From NCBI GenBank assembly GCA_003552125.1, contig PUON01000027.1, positions 1 to 48,902 on the forward strand: a stretch of DNA of 48,902 nt, in the 5' to 3' direction. The notes below the pieces were generated by a model. That model made no database searches. It saw only the letters and a list, made by a program, of their open reading frames with translations, and had not been told where the DNA came from. A program made the position numbers and the translations under genes. Shown here piece by piece: positions 14,797 through 24,244 of the stretch (position 1 is its first letter; each line of letters opens with the position of its first letter). Source of the stretch: Dehalococcoidia bacterium (GTDB lineage Bacteria > Chloroflexota > Dehalococcoidia > GIF9 > AB-539-J10).

Positions 14797-17234
14797 CCAT
14801 AGCGGGTGTTATTAAGCCGATTGATATCGAACAGGAGATGAAACGCTCCTACCTCGATTACGCGATGAGCGTCATCGTATCCCGGGCATTGCCCGACGCA
14901 CGGGACGGGCTCAAGCCGGTGCAGCGTCGCGTGCTTTTCGCGATGGATGACCTGGGAATGCGACCCAATAGCGCATATAAGAAGAGCGCCCGTCTCGTTG
15001 GTGAAGTGCTCGGTAAGTACCATCCCCATGGCGACTCTTCTGTGTATGACGCGATGGTGCGAATGGCTCAGGGTTTCTCTCTGCGGCACCCCCTTGTCGA
15101 TGGGCAAGGCAATTTTGGGAGCGTAGACAACGATCCTCCTGCAGCGATGCGCTATACAGAGGCTCGATTGGCACCAATCGCCATGGAGATGCTTGTCGAT
15201 ATCGATAAGGACACCGTCGACTTCGTCTCCAACTTCGACGATTCCCTCAAAGAGCCATCCGTTCTGCCGGCGCGGCTTCCCAACCTGCTGGTAAATGGGG
15301 CTTCGGGCATAGCAGTCGGCATGGCCACGAATATCCCTCCACACAACCTTGGAGAGGTGTGTGACGCGATCGCGCACTTGATCGAGAACCCTCTTAGCAA
15401 CAGTGAGGAACTGATGCAGTTCGTCAAGGGACCTGATTTCCCTACGGCAGGCATCATCCTTGGCACGGAAGGTATACGCAGCGCGTACACCACGGGTCGC
15501 GGCAGGATCGTGATGCGCGCCCGTGCTGAAGAGATCACGACGAAGAGCGGAAAGCGCCAGATTGTGGTCACAGAAATTCCTTTCCAGGTCAACAAGGCTG
15601 CACTCGTTGAACGCATCGCTGTGCTTGCACGCGAGAAGAAGATCACCGGGATTGCTGAAGTCAGGGATGAATCGGACAGGGAAGGCATGCGTATCGTTAT
15701 CGAGCTGAGAAAGGAAGCACAGCTCGGACGCATCCTGAACAATCTGTATCAGAACACCGCACTGCAGACGACGTACTTCGTCAACATGGTAGCGCTTGTG
15801 AACGACAAGCCCCAGACGATTGATCTGCGCGAGGCGCTGACCCACTATGTTGACTTCCGCACAGACGTCATCACGAGAAGAGCGCGCTTCGATCTCGACA
15901 AGGCGATGAAGCGGGCGCATATCCTCGAAGGACTGCAGATCGCGATCGACCATCTGGACGAAGTAATTGCCGTGATCCGCGGTTCCGAGACTGTAGAAGC
16001 GGCACGCAACAACCTCATTTCGCGCTTCGAGCTGTCTCATGAGCAGGCGCAGGCCATTCTGGACATGCCGCTCCGCAGGCTGGCACAACTGGAGAGAGAG
16101 AAGATCGCCGAGGAGTACGCGGAACTGGTCAAGACCATCGCCTACCTCGAGGACCTGCTTGCCAACCCGAAGAAGATACTGCACCTCATCAAAGACGAGG
16201 TAATTGATCTCAAGAGCCGGTTTGCTAATCCTCGTCGGACCCAGATATGGGAGCAGGAAGCCACCGAGTTTACTCGTGAGGATCTCATTCCTCACCAGAA
16301 GATGATCGTAACCCTCACCGCAGGCGGTTTCGTCAAGCGTCTGCCGGCAACGACCTATAGAGTGCAGCACCGTGGTGGCCGCGGCGTGATGGGCATGGTG
16401 GTTCGTGACAGCGATTCGGTGCGGCACATTCTCGCGGCGGACACGCACGACACGATCCTGTTCTTCACCAGTAAGGGCAGGGTGTATAGTGTTAAGTGTT
16501 ACCAGATACCTGAGGAGTCATCGCGCACGGCCAAGGGGACGGCACTGGTAAACGTGGTTCCTGTCGATCTGCGGGATCACATCACCACGCTGCTCTCCAT
16601 TCCGAAGTTCGAGCCGAAGAAGTTCCTTGTGATGGCCAGTCGCCGTGGAGCCGTCAAGAAGACGCCGCTCGACGCGTTCTCCTCGATTCGCAAGACAGGC
16701 GTGATTGCGATCAACCTGAAGGAGAATGACCATCTTGTCTCTGCGCAGGTTGTTAGCGACAGCGACGAGATGGTATTGGTCAGCCAGAACGGTAATGCCA
16801 ACCGGTTTCCGGTGGACAGCCTTCGTGTTGCTTCCCGCAGTAGTGGCGGCGTGCGCGGTCTCCGTGTCTCGGACGACGAGCTTGTGGGCATGGATCGCGT
16901 TCACATTGATGTGTATCTGCTCACCGTGTCTCAGAAGGGTTATGGAAAGCTCACGCGAGTGGACAGCATACCGGTGCACAGGCGTGGAGGAAAAGGGCTT
17001 CGGGTACATCGAATCGGATTCGAGACTGGGAAGCTCGCCGTGGCGAAACTCGTCCCTCCCCAGGGATCACTTGTTCTGCTGTCGTCATCTGGCAATGTGG
17101 TCGTTATTCCTATGGAGCAGATCTCGGTGCAGAGCCGGAACGCCCGCGGTGTACACCTGATGGCCCTCGAGAAGAAAGAGACAGTCGTGTCGGTTACCGC
17201 AACCGGTGACGTTGAGATTGCAATCGAAGAGTGA
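14793..17234 (+). CDS. gyrA: DNA gyrase subunit A
   Basis: This is a type IIA topoisomerase breakage-reunion subunit of 813 residues. The conserved core begins [31 protein letters not shown]. The quinolone-pocket helix reads [14 protein letters not shown] and keeps the serine and acidic residue of a sensitive enzyme. The catalytic tyrosine lies in [10 protein letters not shown]. The C-terminal beta-pinwheel carries QHRGGRG, a GyrA-box variant of the usual Q-R/K-RGGRG, which supports gyrase rather than topoisomerase IV. The GTG start overlaps the end of the TPR gene. No gyrB is in the window. Confidence 0.95.
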   Translation: MTIAGVIKPIDIEQEMKRSYLDYAMSVIVSRALPDARDGLKPVQRRVLFAMDDLGMRPNSAYKKSARLVGEVLGKYHPHGDSSVYDAMVRMAQGFSLRHPLVDGQGNFGSVDNDPPAAMRYTEARLAPIAMEMLVDIDKDTVDFVSNFDDSLKEPSVLPARLPNLLVNGASGIAVGMATNIPPHNLGEVCDAIAHLIENPLSNSEELMQFVKGPDFPTAGIILGTEGIRSAYTTGRGRIVMRARAEEITTKSGKRQIVVTEIPFQVNKAALVERIAVLAREKKITGIAEVRDESDREGMRIVIELRKEAQLGRILNNLYQNTALQTTYFVNMVALVNDKPQTIDLREALTHYVDFRTDVITRRARFDLDKAMKRAHILEGLQIAIDHLDEVIAVIRGSETVEAARNNLISRFELSHEQAQAILDMPLRRLAQLEREKIAEEYAELVKTIAYLEDLLANPKKILHLIKDEVIDLKSRFANPRRTQIWEQEATEFTREDLIPHQKMIVTLTAGGFVKRLPATTYRVQHRGGRGVMGMVVRDSDSVRHILAADTHDTILFFTSKGRVYSVKCYQIPEESSRTAKGTALVNVVPVDLRDHITTLLSIPKFEPKKFLVMASRRGAVKKTPLDAFSSIRKTGVIAINLKENDHLVSAQVVSDSDEMVLVSQNGNANRFPVDSLRVASRSSGGVRGLRVSDDELVGMDRVHIDVYLLTVSQKGYGKLTRVDSIPVHRRGGKGLRVHRIGFETGKLAVAKLVPPQGSLVLLSSSGNVVVIPMEQISVQSRNARGVHLMALEKKETVVSVTATGDVEIAIEE

Positions 17235-17281
17235 ATCGGGTTCGCTCTACACAGGCACATGTGATTGGGAGGAACCATCAA

Positions 17282-18019
17282 ATGCAATTGGTATTCGTTC
17301 ACGGATCGGGCGCTACAGGCGTGGTATGGAAGCACCAGGCCGATTTCTTCAAAGGGGCCGATGCTGTCAACCTTCCTGGACATCTTGCCGAAGGCGAGGC
17401 ATGCGAGAGCGTAGAGGAGTACGCTGCCTGGCTTCATGAGTATGTACTCTCGAGGGGATACTCGCGCCCGGTGCTGGCAGGGCACTCTCTTGGTGGCGCC
17501 ATCGTGCTTCAGTATGCGCTGGATTATCCCCAGGATCTCGGCGGCCTTATCCTTGTAGGCACCGGGGCTAAGCTCAGGGTCGCCCCTCACGTGCTCGAAA
17601 TAATCGAGAAGGGTATCGACGACCCGGATTCATGGCTGAGTGAGTTTGTTGAATCTCAACTGCGAGCCATCCACGACGTAGTGTTCGATACGGTCACACG
17701 TGGGGCCGGGATGGAGCCCGGTCTTCGGGAGCGGATTCTCCGGGACGCCGCCGCTGTGGGCGCGCGTGTACAGTTGAATGACTTCCTGTGTTGCGACCGG
17801 TTCAATGTGATGGATCGCCTTCATGAAGTGAAGGTTCCGACACTGGTGCTATCCGGCAGCCTCGATGTCTTCACGCCGCCCAAGTACGGTGAGTACCTGG
17901 CCGAAGGTATCGATGGTGCCACCTTCGTGGTAATCGAGGGAGGCACGCATCACTTCTTCGCCGAGAAGCCGGAACAGACGAACCGCGCCATCAGCCACTT
18001 CCTCAAGTCGATTCAGTAG
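17282..18019 (+). CDS. Alpha/beta-hydrolase
   Basis: This cytoplasmic alpha/beta-hydrolase has 245 residues counted from ATG 17282, which has GGGAGG 9 bases upstream; the frame is open further upstream without a site. It shows the oxyanion motif HGSG (residues 7-10), the nucleophile elbow GHSLGG with Ser69, an acid at Asp195 (SGSLDVFTPP) and His223 or His224 (GGTHHFFAEKP), a complete triad. The substrate is unknown; esterase, carbon-carbon hydrolase and thioesterase members share this pattern. Its 3' end overlaps the convergent radical-SAM gene by 17 bases. Confidence 0.85.
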   Translation: MQLVFVHGSGATGVVWKHQADFFKGADAVNLPGHLAEGEACESVEEYAAWLHEYVLSRGYSRPVLAGHSLGGAIVLQYALDYPQDLGGLILVGTGAKLRVAPHVLEIIEKGIDDPDSWLSEFVESQLRAIHDVVFDTVTRGAGMEPGLRERILRDAAAVGARVQLNDFLCCDRFNVMDRLHEVKVPTLVLSGSLDVFTPPKYGEYLAEGIDGATFVVIEGGTHHFFAEKPEQTNRAISHFLKSIQ

Positions 18020-19808
18020 AGGCGGCACAGCCATCACTGCAATTCTGCAGCCCGCAGGAGTTGCAGCTTGCCTGGCGGCAATCGGGGGTGAAGTCCCCGG
18101 TCTCCATCTTGCGCTGTTCTGTGGAAAGATAATCATCCGTTACGCCTGTGCTGATATGCGACCAAGGCAAAGCCGCGTTGTTGCGTGCGGCGAGGTTGCG
18201 GTAACTGTCCAATGGCAGGCCGCACGATTCAAATGCAGAAACCCAGTTCTCGTAGGAGAAACGCTCTCCCCACGCATCGAATCTGCTTCCCATTTGCCAT
18301 GCGCGGAGGATGGCCTGTCCCGTGCGGCGATCACCCCTTGAGAGAGCGGCCTCGACTTGACTGATGCGAGCGTCGGGCCATGACAGCCGTACTCTGTCGT
18401 TCCGCAGACCCTTCTGCAGGAGCGAAACCTTGACATCAACCTGCTCGGTGCTGTCCTGCAGATGCCACTGACAGGGAGTGTGTGGCTTTGGCACGAGCAG
18501 GGAAACGCTCACATTGACACGCAGTCGCGAGTCAAATCCTGCGATGCGGCGGACGAGCGACGTGATGCCCACCACGTCCTCCTCAGTTTCGGTTGGCAGT
18601 CCTATCATGAAATACAGTTTGAGTTTCGTCCACCCTCCCTCTCTGAGGGCTTCCAGCGTGGTGAAGATGTCCTCCTCGGTTACGTTCTTGTTGATGGCCC
18701 GCCGCAGCCGTTCCGTACCTGCTTCCGGCGCGAAAGTGAATGAGCTTCCCCTGCGTCCCGGGAGGGCTTCAAGGAGGCGTACGGACCCAGGACCCAGTCG
18801 CAGACTGGGAAGAGAGAGCGAGATGTTCCTCCTCTGGCAGAGGGGGTTCAGATCGTCTATCAGGTTCTCCATTTGTGGGTAATCACTACTACTCAGAGAG
18901 AGCAGCGATATCTCACCGTAGCCGCAGTTGTTGGCCATCTGCTCACACGCTTCGACGATTTGCCCTCGGGTCCGGGAACGAACCGGCCGGTAGAGCATTC
19001 CCGCCTGGCAGAAGCGGCAACCCCTGGTACAACCTCGCTGGATCTCAATGCTGCCGTAGTCATGCACTGCCTCGAGCATTGGAACCACGGGGTGGGCTGG
19101 AGGTGGTGGCAGGATCTGTACCGTTCTACGTGATACGACGCGTGGCGCGTCGCCGTCTTGTTCCATGAAGAGAAATGTGTTTTCAGTGTCGTACCTTGGC
19201 TCGTAGAGCGATGGCACATACACGCCCTGCAGTCGGCTGGCGGCCTTCAAGAGATGGCCACGGTCTCCCCTGTGTGCTCGAATGGTTTCCACCAGTTCCT
19301 CGAGTCCCTCCTCTGCTTCTCCGACGAAGAAGAGGTCGATGAAATCCGCCATGGGCTCCGGATTCGCTGCACAGCTGCCACCGGCGATGATGAGTGGATG
19401 GTGAACCGTGCGCTCACGACGCAGCAGCGGCACGCCTCCAAGGTCCAGAACGGTCAGTACGTTCGTGTAGGTAAGCTCATATCCGAGAGAGAAGCCGATG
19501 ACGTCGAAATCCGAGAGCCGCTGTCTGGTCTCGATAGAGAATAGAGCGTGCCCCCTCTCTCTCAGAGCCTGTTCCATGTCCGGCCAGGGAGTAAATACTC
19601 GCTCTGCCACGACGTCGGGTGATGAGTTGAGCTTCTCGTATAGAATGTGCAGCGCCAGGTTGGACATGCCCACCTCGTACGTGTCCGGATAGCACAGGGC
19701 GAAGCGGAGTGCAGTGGTGTCCCAGGACTTCACCACGGAGTTCCACTCGCTCCCGGTGTACCTGGCTGGGCGGGAGACCTGGTGAAAGATTGCTTCGGGA
19801 ATGCTCAC
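18003..19808 (-). CDS. B12-binding-like radical SAM protein (TIGR03960-type)
   Basis: The protein of about 601 residues opens with PARYTGSEWN and FALCYPDTYEVGMSNLALHILY, the signature of the TIGR03960 radical-SAM group. The N-terminal half resembles a cobalamin-binding fold. The [4Fe-4S]-SAM site is RGCTRGCRFCQAG (CxxxCxxC) near the middle, and a Cys-rich tail (CRQASCNSCGLQNC) may hold another cluster. In many bacteria this protein is joined to or followed by a DUF2344 partner; none is seen here. Starts at 19850 and 19823 overlap a consensus promoter, so GTG 19808 is preferred. Function unknown, probably RNA modification. Confidence 0.85.
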   Translation of the reverse strand: MSIPEAIFHQVSRPARYTGSEWNSVVKSWDTTALRFALCYPDTYEVGMSNLALHILYEKLNSSPDVVAERVFTPWPDMEQALRERGHALFSIETRQRLSDFDVIGFSLGYELTYTNVLTVLDLGGVPLLRRERTVHHPLIIAGGSCAANPEPMADFIDLFFVGEAEEGLEELVETIRAHRGDRGHLLKAASRLQGVYVPSLYEPRYDTENTFLFMEQDGDAPRVVSRRTVQILPPPPAHPVVPMLEAVHDYGSIEIQRGCTRGCRFCQAGMLYRPVRSRTRGQIVEACEQMANNCGYGEISLLSLSSSDYPQMENLIDDLNPLCQRRNISLSLPSLRLGPGSVRLLEALPGRRGSSFTFAPEAGTERLRRAINKNVTEEDIFTTLEALREGGWTKLKLYFMIGLPTETEEDVVGITSLVRRIAGFDSRLRVNVSVSLLVPKPHTPCQWHLQDSTEQVDVKVSLLQKGLRNDRVRLSWPDARISQVEAALSRGDRRTGQAILRAWQMGSRFDAWGERFSYENWVSAFESCGLPLDSYRNLAARNNAALPWSHISTGVTDDYLSTEQRKMETGDFTPDCRQASCNSCGLQNCSDGCAASTEST

Positions 19809-19821
19809 AACTTGTCGTTGC

Positions 19822-19850
19822 ATTATAGTGGTTGTGCCCATGACGCTCAA
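19822..19850 (-). promoter_or_regulatory. Promoter of the radical-SAM gene
   Basis: TTGAGC (19850-19845), 17 bases, TATAAT (19827-19822). The upstream in-frame ATG codons lie inside it, and the expected transcript start is only about 7-8 bases before GTG 19808. Confidence 0.65.
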
Positions 19851-19876
19851 TTCGTTCTGTCATGGTGCTTCGCTCG

Positions 19877-19905
19877 TTGACCGCGGCCACTTCGCGTCCT
19901 AGAAT
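19877..19905 (+). promoter_or_regulatory. dtd promoter
   Basis: TTGACC (19877-19882), 17 bases, TAGAAT (19900-19905). The ATG at 19918 is 12 bases after the -10 box and has no Shine-Dalgarno, so the mRNA is almost leaderless. Confidence 0.65.
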
Positions 19906-19917
19906 AGTTGTCTGCCT

Positions 19918-20364
19918 ATGAAAGCGTTGCTGCAGCGAGTAATCTCCGGCTCCGTCTCAGTGGAAGGTTCTGTAGTAGGGCGCATCGAGCGCGGCCTGGT
20001 GGTACTGCTGGGCGTCGGCAGGGACGACACGGACGAGGATGTAACGTACCTTGCCCGGCGGGTTGCCGAGCTTCGGGTCTTTCCTCGCGAGAACCTCGAG
20101 TTTGACCTCTCTGTACAGGACATAGCAGGCGGCGTGCTGGTAGTCAGTCAGTTCACCCTCATGGCGGACACACGAAAGGGGCGACGCCCCGGGTTCAGTG
20201 ATGCTGCTCCTCCGGAAGAGGCCCGTTCTCTCTACGAGCGATTTGTACAGGAGCTCCGAGATTTGGGATTAACCGTGGCCACCGGCAATTTCCAGCAACA
20301 CATGCACGTGGAGATCATTAACGACGGGCCGGTCACTATACTCCTGGAGAGTCGCAGGACCTAG
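19918..20364 (+). CDS. dtd: D-aminoacyl-tRNA deacylase
   Basis: This proofreading enzyme of 148 residues removes D-amino acids, and glycine from tRNA-Ala, wrongly charged to tRNA. The family frame is intact: MKALLQRV at the start, [12 protein letters not shown], the catalytic-face motif [23 protein letters not shown] near residue 78, and [11 protein letters not shown] with the Gly-Pro motif near the C-terminus. The usual FGAxM before NDGPVT reads FQQHM here, an unusual substitution. It is divergent from the radical-SAM gene, and the two promoters lie back to back. Confidence 0.93.
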   Translation: MKALLQRVISGSVSVEGSVVGRIERGLVVLLGVGRDDTDEDVTYLARRVAELRVFPRENLEFDLSVQDIAGGVLVVSQFTLMADTRKGRRPGFSDAAPPEEARSLYERFVQELRDLGLTVATGNFQQHMHVEIINDGPVTILLESRRT

Positions 20365-20529
20365 CCTCTTCGCCCGTTGTCTCCATCAGGCGCGTGTCTG
20401 AGAACGGCTCGACAGACACTACTGCAATCAGAAGGGGATAATCAAGAGCTGAGGCGCATGAGTCTGGCTGGGATCACTGCTGCCGATTGATATCTTCGGT
20501 CCGTAATCTGTTCTTTCGGACCGTTCGCG

Positions 20530-21074
20530 CTTCCCGGCCGCATGTCTCTTCTGGTGTGTGGAATGTCGTGGCAGTCTCCACAATAGACTCCATTCTGCTC
20601 ACCCTGTTTCCTGTGTGGGCGCGCGACATCTACCGGGGCTTCATTGATCGAGGTGCGAGCGAATACAAAGAGCTTCGTGTCGGTCAGTGGGTGATCCCGA
20701 TCATGGCCCTCATTGCGATGCTCTTTGCGTGGCAGGCGTCGCTCAGGACAGGACTCGACTTCATGATCGCGCCGCTCTCGGCCGCCGCATCCGCCGGACT
20801 CCTGATGGTGGTGCCGAGCATTTTCGGCGCGTTCTTCTGGAGACGGGCAACCGCCCCTGCTTCAATATCGAGTATTGTGACAGGAGCCGTCGTTGTCCTG
20901 GTACTTCAGGTCACCGGGGCAAGGCCGCTCGGCTGGTGGCCCGGAGTCTGGGGCCTGATTGTCTGTACCGCTATATTCGTGCTGGTGAGCCTGATGACAC
21001 ATGCGCCACGCGACAAGGCGGATGAGTTCATTGGATACCTGTCCGAGAAGCTTTCGTCGGGCCGGTACGTCTGA
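20530..21074 (+). pseudogene. Sodium:solute symporter remnant (C-terminal third)
   Basis: About 180 codons align by eye with the end of SSF transporters: VSTIDSILLTLFPVWARDIYRGF matches the helix around the STxDS motif, followed by the YKELRVGQ loop and four hydrophobic helices. A working SSF protein has 12-14 helices in roughly 500 residues. The first eight or nine are missing, and 20365-20529 shows no symporter-like coding in any frame. No ribosome site precedes the open frame. I read this as the surviving tail of a deleted transporter gene, with the frame still open to 21074. Confidence 0.7.
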
Positions 21075-21095
21075 AACTGGAACTCAGCGGACGAA

Positions 21096-21374
21096 CTAGT
21101 TGCCCGGCTGTCGGCCAACCACGCTCATCTTGGCCATTCGCAGGAGCGCACCCGATTCGGTCTTGAGAACCACCGACGTATCGTCTATTGTTTCGACCAC
21201 GCCGTAAATGCCACCACTGGTAACCACCCTCGAACCCTTCTTCAGGCTCAGCAGGAGCTCTTCCTGTTCCTTCTGCCGCTTCCGTTGCGGCCGAATGGTG
21301 AAGAAGTACATCGCTGCGAACATCAGGACGAAGAAGAACAGAAGCGGCAGGAGACCGAGAAATTGTTCATCCAT
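21096..21374 (-). CDS. yajC: Preprotein translocase subunit YajC
   Basis: This small single-pass membrane protein of 92 residues associates with SecDF. A hydrophobic helix (LLPLLFFFVLMFAAMYFFTI, about residues 7-26) is followed by the family signature RPQRKRQKEQEELLLSLKKGSRVVTSGGIYG. The ATG at 21374 has GGAGGG about 10 bases upstream and overlaps the miaB stop by 8 bases, so it is coupled to miaB. The secD and secF genes are not in the window downstream; the SSF remnant follows. Confidence 0.93.
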   Translation of the reverse strand: MDEQFLGLLPLLFFFVLMFAAMYFFTIRPQRKRQKEQEELLLSLKKGSRVVTSGGIYGVVETIDDTSVVLKTESGALLRMAKMSVVGRQPGN

Positions 21375-22701
21375 GATAAGGGAACCCTCCTTTTTCCGAA
21401 ATACTATTGTAGACGACTTGGCCCTGCAATGCCCAGGGACCCGTCTTCGTGATTTCCACGGTGACAAGGTGGCCAAGACAATCACTGTTGCTCTCGAAGA
21501 AGACGAGCTTGTGCGTTCGGGTTCTCCCGAACCACCGTCCCTTCTTCTTGCCCTCTACGAGAACCTCGTACTGCCCCTGCACGTAGGTGGCGTTAATCTC
21601 GGAGGCGATCCTCGCCTGCAATTCTTCGATCCGGTGCAGCCTGTCCTTCTTCGCCTGCTGAGGAACCGAGTCGCTGTACTTCCGCGCAGCAATCGTCTCC
21701 GGTCGCGGTGAGTAGGCCGCCACGTGGACTACATCGAAGCGGATCTGGTCGAGCAGTGAAAACGTGGACTCGAACTGCTCATCAGTCTCTCCGGGGAAGC
21801 CGACGATAATGTCGGTAGCTATCGATATGCGCGGCATGGCGTCCCGTATGCGGGCTACCAGTCGCACGAAGTCGTCGACTGCGTAGCCACGAGCCATAGC
21901 CCGCAGGATATCGTTGTCTCCGGACTGTAGCGCGAGGTCGAGGTGCTCGCATACTTTGCCCAGGCGCGCCATGGTGCTGATGAGCTTGTCGGTCATGTCC
22001 TTGGGATGATTTGTGAGGAAGCGGATTCGCTGTAACCCCTCTATGGGTTCCAGACGTTCGAGCAGGTCGGCAAGGTCGGGCCTGTCCGGGAGGTCGTGAC
22101 CGTACGAATCCACGTTCTGTCCGAGAAGAACAACCTCTCGAGTCCCTTTGGCGACGAGACAGCGTATCTCCCCCTCCACCTCAGCAGGTGTACGGCTGAT
22201 CTCGCGTCCCCTGGTATAGGGTACGATGCAGTAGGTGCAGAAGTTGTTGCATCCGTGGATGATGGGAACGTAAGCAGACACCCCGGCAGTCGACTCGGCT
22301 GCTCCTGCGCATGTCGATGTGTCCGGTAGATGAGTCCCGATGGGCGGTGTACGCTGTTGGAGAAGCCAGTCTTCCAGGACTCCATACTCCCCGGAGCCAA
22401 AGAACAGGTCTACGTGCGGAAAACGGCTCCTGAGCTCGTTGCCATCCCGAGCCGTGAAGCACCCGGTAACTGCTATCTTCATGCGGGGACGTTCTTTCTT
22501 CATGCCCGCGAGCAACCCCAGGGTGCCCAGGATTCGGTCCTCGGCGCTCTGCCGCACGACGCATGTGTTCAGCACCACGAGATCGGCCGAATCCAGCTGC
22601 GGTTCATGCGCGTAGCCCGCGGAAGCGAAAACACCGGCTATTCGGCGAGATTCCGCCTGGTTCATCTGACATCCGATTGTCCAGAGGTGATAGTGCAGCA
22701 T
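21367..22701 (-). CDS. miaB: tRNA-2-methylthio-N6-dimethylallyladenosine synthase MiaB
   Basis: This radical-SAM methylthiotransferase of 444 residues adds the methylthio group at A37 of tRNAs reading UNN codons. The UPF0004 domain supplies three cysteines (TIGCQMNQAE, NTCVVRQSAED, VTGCFTARDG). The radical-SAM site is IIHGCNNFCTYCIVPYTRGRE, and a TRAM domain lies at the C-terminus (QYEVLVEGKKKGRWFGRTRTHKLVFF). The retained NMNQ-like and RTRTHK segments favour MiaB over MtaB or RimO. The promoter overlaps that of the divergent radC; the leader is about 25 bases with AGGA. Confidence 0.94.
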   Translation of the reverse strand: MLHYHLWTIGCQMNQAESRRIAGVFASAGYAHEPQLDSADLVVLNTCVVRQSAEDRILGTLGLLAGMKKERPRMKIAVTGCFTARDGNELRSRFPHVDLFFGSGEYGVLEDWLLQQRTPPIGTHLPDTSTCAGAAESTAGVSAYVPIIHGCNNFCTYCIVPYTRGREISRTPAEVEGEIRCLVAKGTREVVLLGQNVDSYGHDLPDRPDLADLLERLEPIEGLQRIRFLTNHPKDMTDKLISTMARLGKVCEHLDLALQSGDNDILRAMARGYAVDDFVRLVARIRDAMPRISIATDIIVGFPGETDEQFESTFSLLDQIRFDVVHVAAYSPRPETIAARKYSDSVPQQAKKDRLHRIEELQARIASEINATYVQGQYEVLVEGKKKGRWFGRTRTHKLVFFESNSDCLGHLVTVEITKTGPWALQGQVVYNSISEKGGFPYHG

Positions 22702-22727
22702 GAGTGGCTCTATTCCTAAGGGAGAAC

Positions 22728-22745
22728 ATTATAGTATAGTATAAA
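22728..22745. promoter_or_regulatory. Overlapping divergent -10 elements of miaB and radC
   Basis: On the minus strand TATAAT (22733-22728) serves miaB. On the plus strand two tandem TATAGT hexamers (22730-22735 and 22735-22740) and TATAAA (22740-22745) face radC, whose GTG start is at 22749. The -10 elements share the same base pairs, so polymerase can probably bind only one side at a time. Neither side has a good -35. Confidence 0.55.
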
Positions 22746-22748
22746 CTG

Positions 22749-23501
22749 GTGTCGGGCAAACCCATTGAGGTCGATGATTCACGCAAGCAGCACCGCCAGC
22801 GGCTGCGCGAGCGGTTCGCCAAAGATGGGCTGTCGGGCTTCCACAACTACGAGGTCATAGAGCTGCTGCTCACGCTGGTCAAGGAACAGCGCGACTGCAA
22901 GACTGAAGGCAAGGAAGCCATCAAGCGGTTCGGCAGTGTCAGAGGGGTGCTCGACGCATCTCCCGAGGAACTCAGGCAGGTCCGGGGTATCGGTGATATG
23001 AGCGTGTTCGTCATTAAGCTGGCACGCGCTCTGGCCGAATTGTATTACGGAGAGCGCATGTGGCGAGGCGAGTCGCATCTGAGCAACTCGCAGGCGGTTG
23101 TCGACTACCTGAAGGTGGCGATGGGAGCGCTGGACCGGGAGACGTTCCGTGTCGTGTATCTGGATGCCCAGCACAGACCCAAAGGCGTGGAGACTCTCTT
23201 CGAGGGGACGCTGACGTCCAGCGTGGTATATCCGCGCGAGGTTTTCCGAAAGGCGCTCGAGCGCAATGCCCATGCCGTGATTCTCGCGCATAACCACCCT
23301 TCGGGAAGCATCGATCCCAGCGAGCATGACAGGCAGATCACCCGCGAGATGATAACCGCCTCCGCCCTTATTGATGTGGGCGTACTGGATCACATAATAG
23401 TGGGAGCCAACTCGCACTTCAGCTTTGCCGACCGCGGCCTGATCCGGGAATACAGATTGCAGGCCAGCGATTTCCATCAGCGGCTCCGGGGTCAGTCCTG
23501 A
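22749..23501 (+). CDS. radC: RadC/YsxA-family JAMM-domain protein
   Basis: The protein has 250 residues. An N-terminal helix-hairpin-helix region (PEELRQVRGIGDMSVFVIKLA) is followed by a MPN/JAMM metallo-domain with Glu in FEGTL and the zinc motif HNHPSGSIDPSEHD. Bacterial RadC proteins are common, but despite the name a repair role is unproven; some act near recombination or mobile DNA. The GTG start has no Shine-Dalgarno and lies 8 bases after a TATAGT hexamer, fitting leaderless initiation. It is divergent from miaB and convergent with the DUF2148 gene. Confidence 0.9.
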   Translation: MSGKPIEVDDSRKQHRQRLRERFAKDGLSGFHNYEVIELLLTLVKEQRDCKTEGKEAIKRFGSVRGVLDASPEELRQVRGIGDMSVFVIKLARALAELYYGERMWRGESHLSNSQAVVDYLKVAMGALDRETFRVVYLDAQHRPKGVETLFEGTLTSSVVYPREVFRKALERNAHAVILAHNHPSGSIDPSEHDRQITREMITASALIDVGVLDHIIVGANSHFSFADRGLIREYRLQASDFHQRLRGQS

Positions 23502-23527
23502 TGGGCGGGCGTCGCAGGGCGAGGCGA

Positions 23528-24106
23528 TCAACCCCTGTCGAAATACGGGCTCTTTCCCGAGACGGACAAAGGGATCCCCATCACGATGTCGGCCTCGAGC
23601 CATTTGAGCTTCGCCGCCGCGACTCCCATTGTGTACATCATGCGGTTGTCTACATTGTTCTCAGCCGCAACCTTGACGGCTGAGCCGAGCGCGACTCCGA
23701 GATCGATAGAGGCGATTGCGCACACTGGCCCCGGAAAATCCTGAGAGGCATCCCGCTTCTCTCGAGCCTTGAGCAGATTCTCGCATGTCCTGAACCCGCA
23801 CGCCCCACAGTCGAATGGATTCTCCGGCTTCTTTGGAACTCCGCGTATCCCTATCAGCACCGCGCAGTGAGAGGCGCGTACATTTCCAGCATCGCGCTTC
23901 AGCCCGTTCGCGATGATCTCAGGCCGACCCGGTGCCGTGTCTTCCATCGCGCGGGCCAGGATTTCGAGATCCTCTCCATCAATGATCATGGTCCGTATCT
24001 CATCGACACCCCTTGCCTTGGGAGCGGTTCTTGCTGCCGCGATCATGAGGTTGGCGACAGTTCTCATTGCATCCTGTTCGGCTGTTTGTGACTCAATCCT
24101 TGCCAT
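23528..24106 (-). CDS. DUF2148 ferredoxin-domain protein
   Basis: The protein has 192 residues. The N-terminal MRTVANLMIAAARTAPKARGVDEI resembles a nitroreductase-like segment and is typical of DUF2148/COG4739. A Cys cluster follows (NPFDCGACGFRTCENLL, then PVCAIASIDLG) that can hold an iron-sulfur centre like those of the Fe-S subunits in acetyl-CoA synthase systems. It occurs mainly in anaerobes and has no assigned reaction. GGGAGG precedes the ATG. A candidate promoter is TAGACG-17-TACAAT, with the -10 at 24179-24174. Confidence 0.85.
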   Translation of the reverse strand: MARIESQTAEQDAMRTVANLMIAAARTAPKARGVDEIRTMIIDGEDLEILARAMEDTAPGRPEIIANGLKRDAGNVRASHCAVLIGIRGVPKKPENPFDCGACGFRTCENLLKAREKRDASQDFPGPVCAIASIDLGVALGSAVKVAAENNVDNRMMYTMGVAAAKLKWLEADIVMGIPLSVSGKSPYFDRG

Positions 24107-24233
24107 CCTGATCCTCCCATTCAGCTATGCGGTTGATACCAACTGTCCACAGCAGTCAGGCTATAGGCCAGCTATTGTAAGACAGTCACCATAGTTCGTC
24201 TAATCAACTCTTCCTGCTCCCCGTCAGCGATGA

Positions 24234-24239
24234 TACAAT
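24234..24239 (+). promoter_or_regulatory. Extended -10 box directly before the lipoprotein start
   Basis: TGA followed by TACAAT (24234-24239) ends 5 bases before ATG 24245, which predicts a transcript starting at or next to the A of ATG. The frame is open to an earlier ATG at 24230, but that lies upstream of the -10 box. Confidence 0.5.
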
Positions 24240-24244
24240 TGACC

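Noticed and set aside
14736-16448. 570-codon open frame on the minus strand opposite gyrA
   Set aside because: It is a shadow of gyrA, which matches its family along its whole length. The predicted product has no recognisable domain and is rich in His and Arg, as expected of antisense GC-rich codons.
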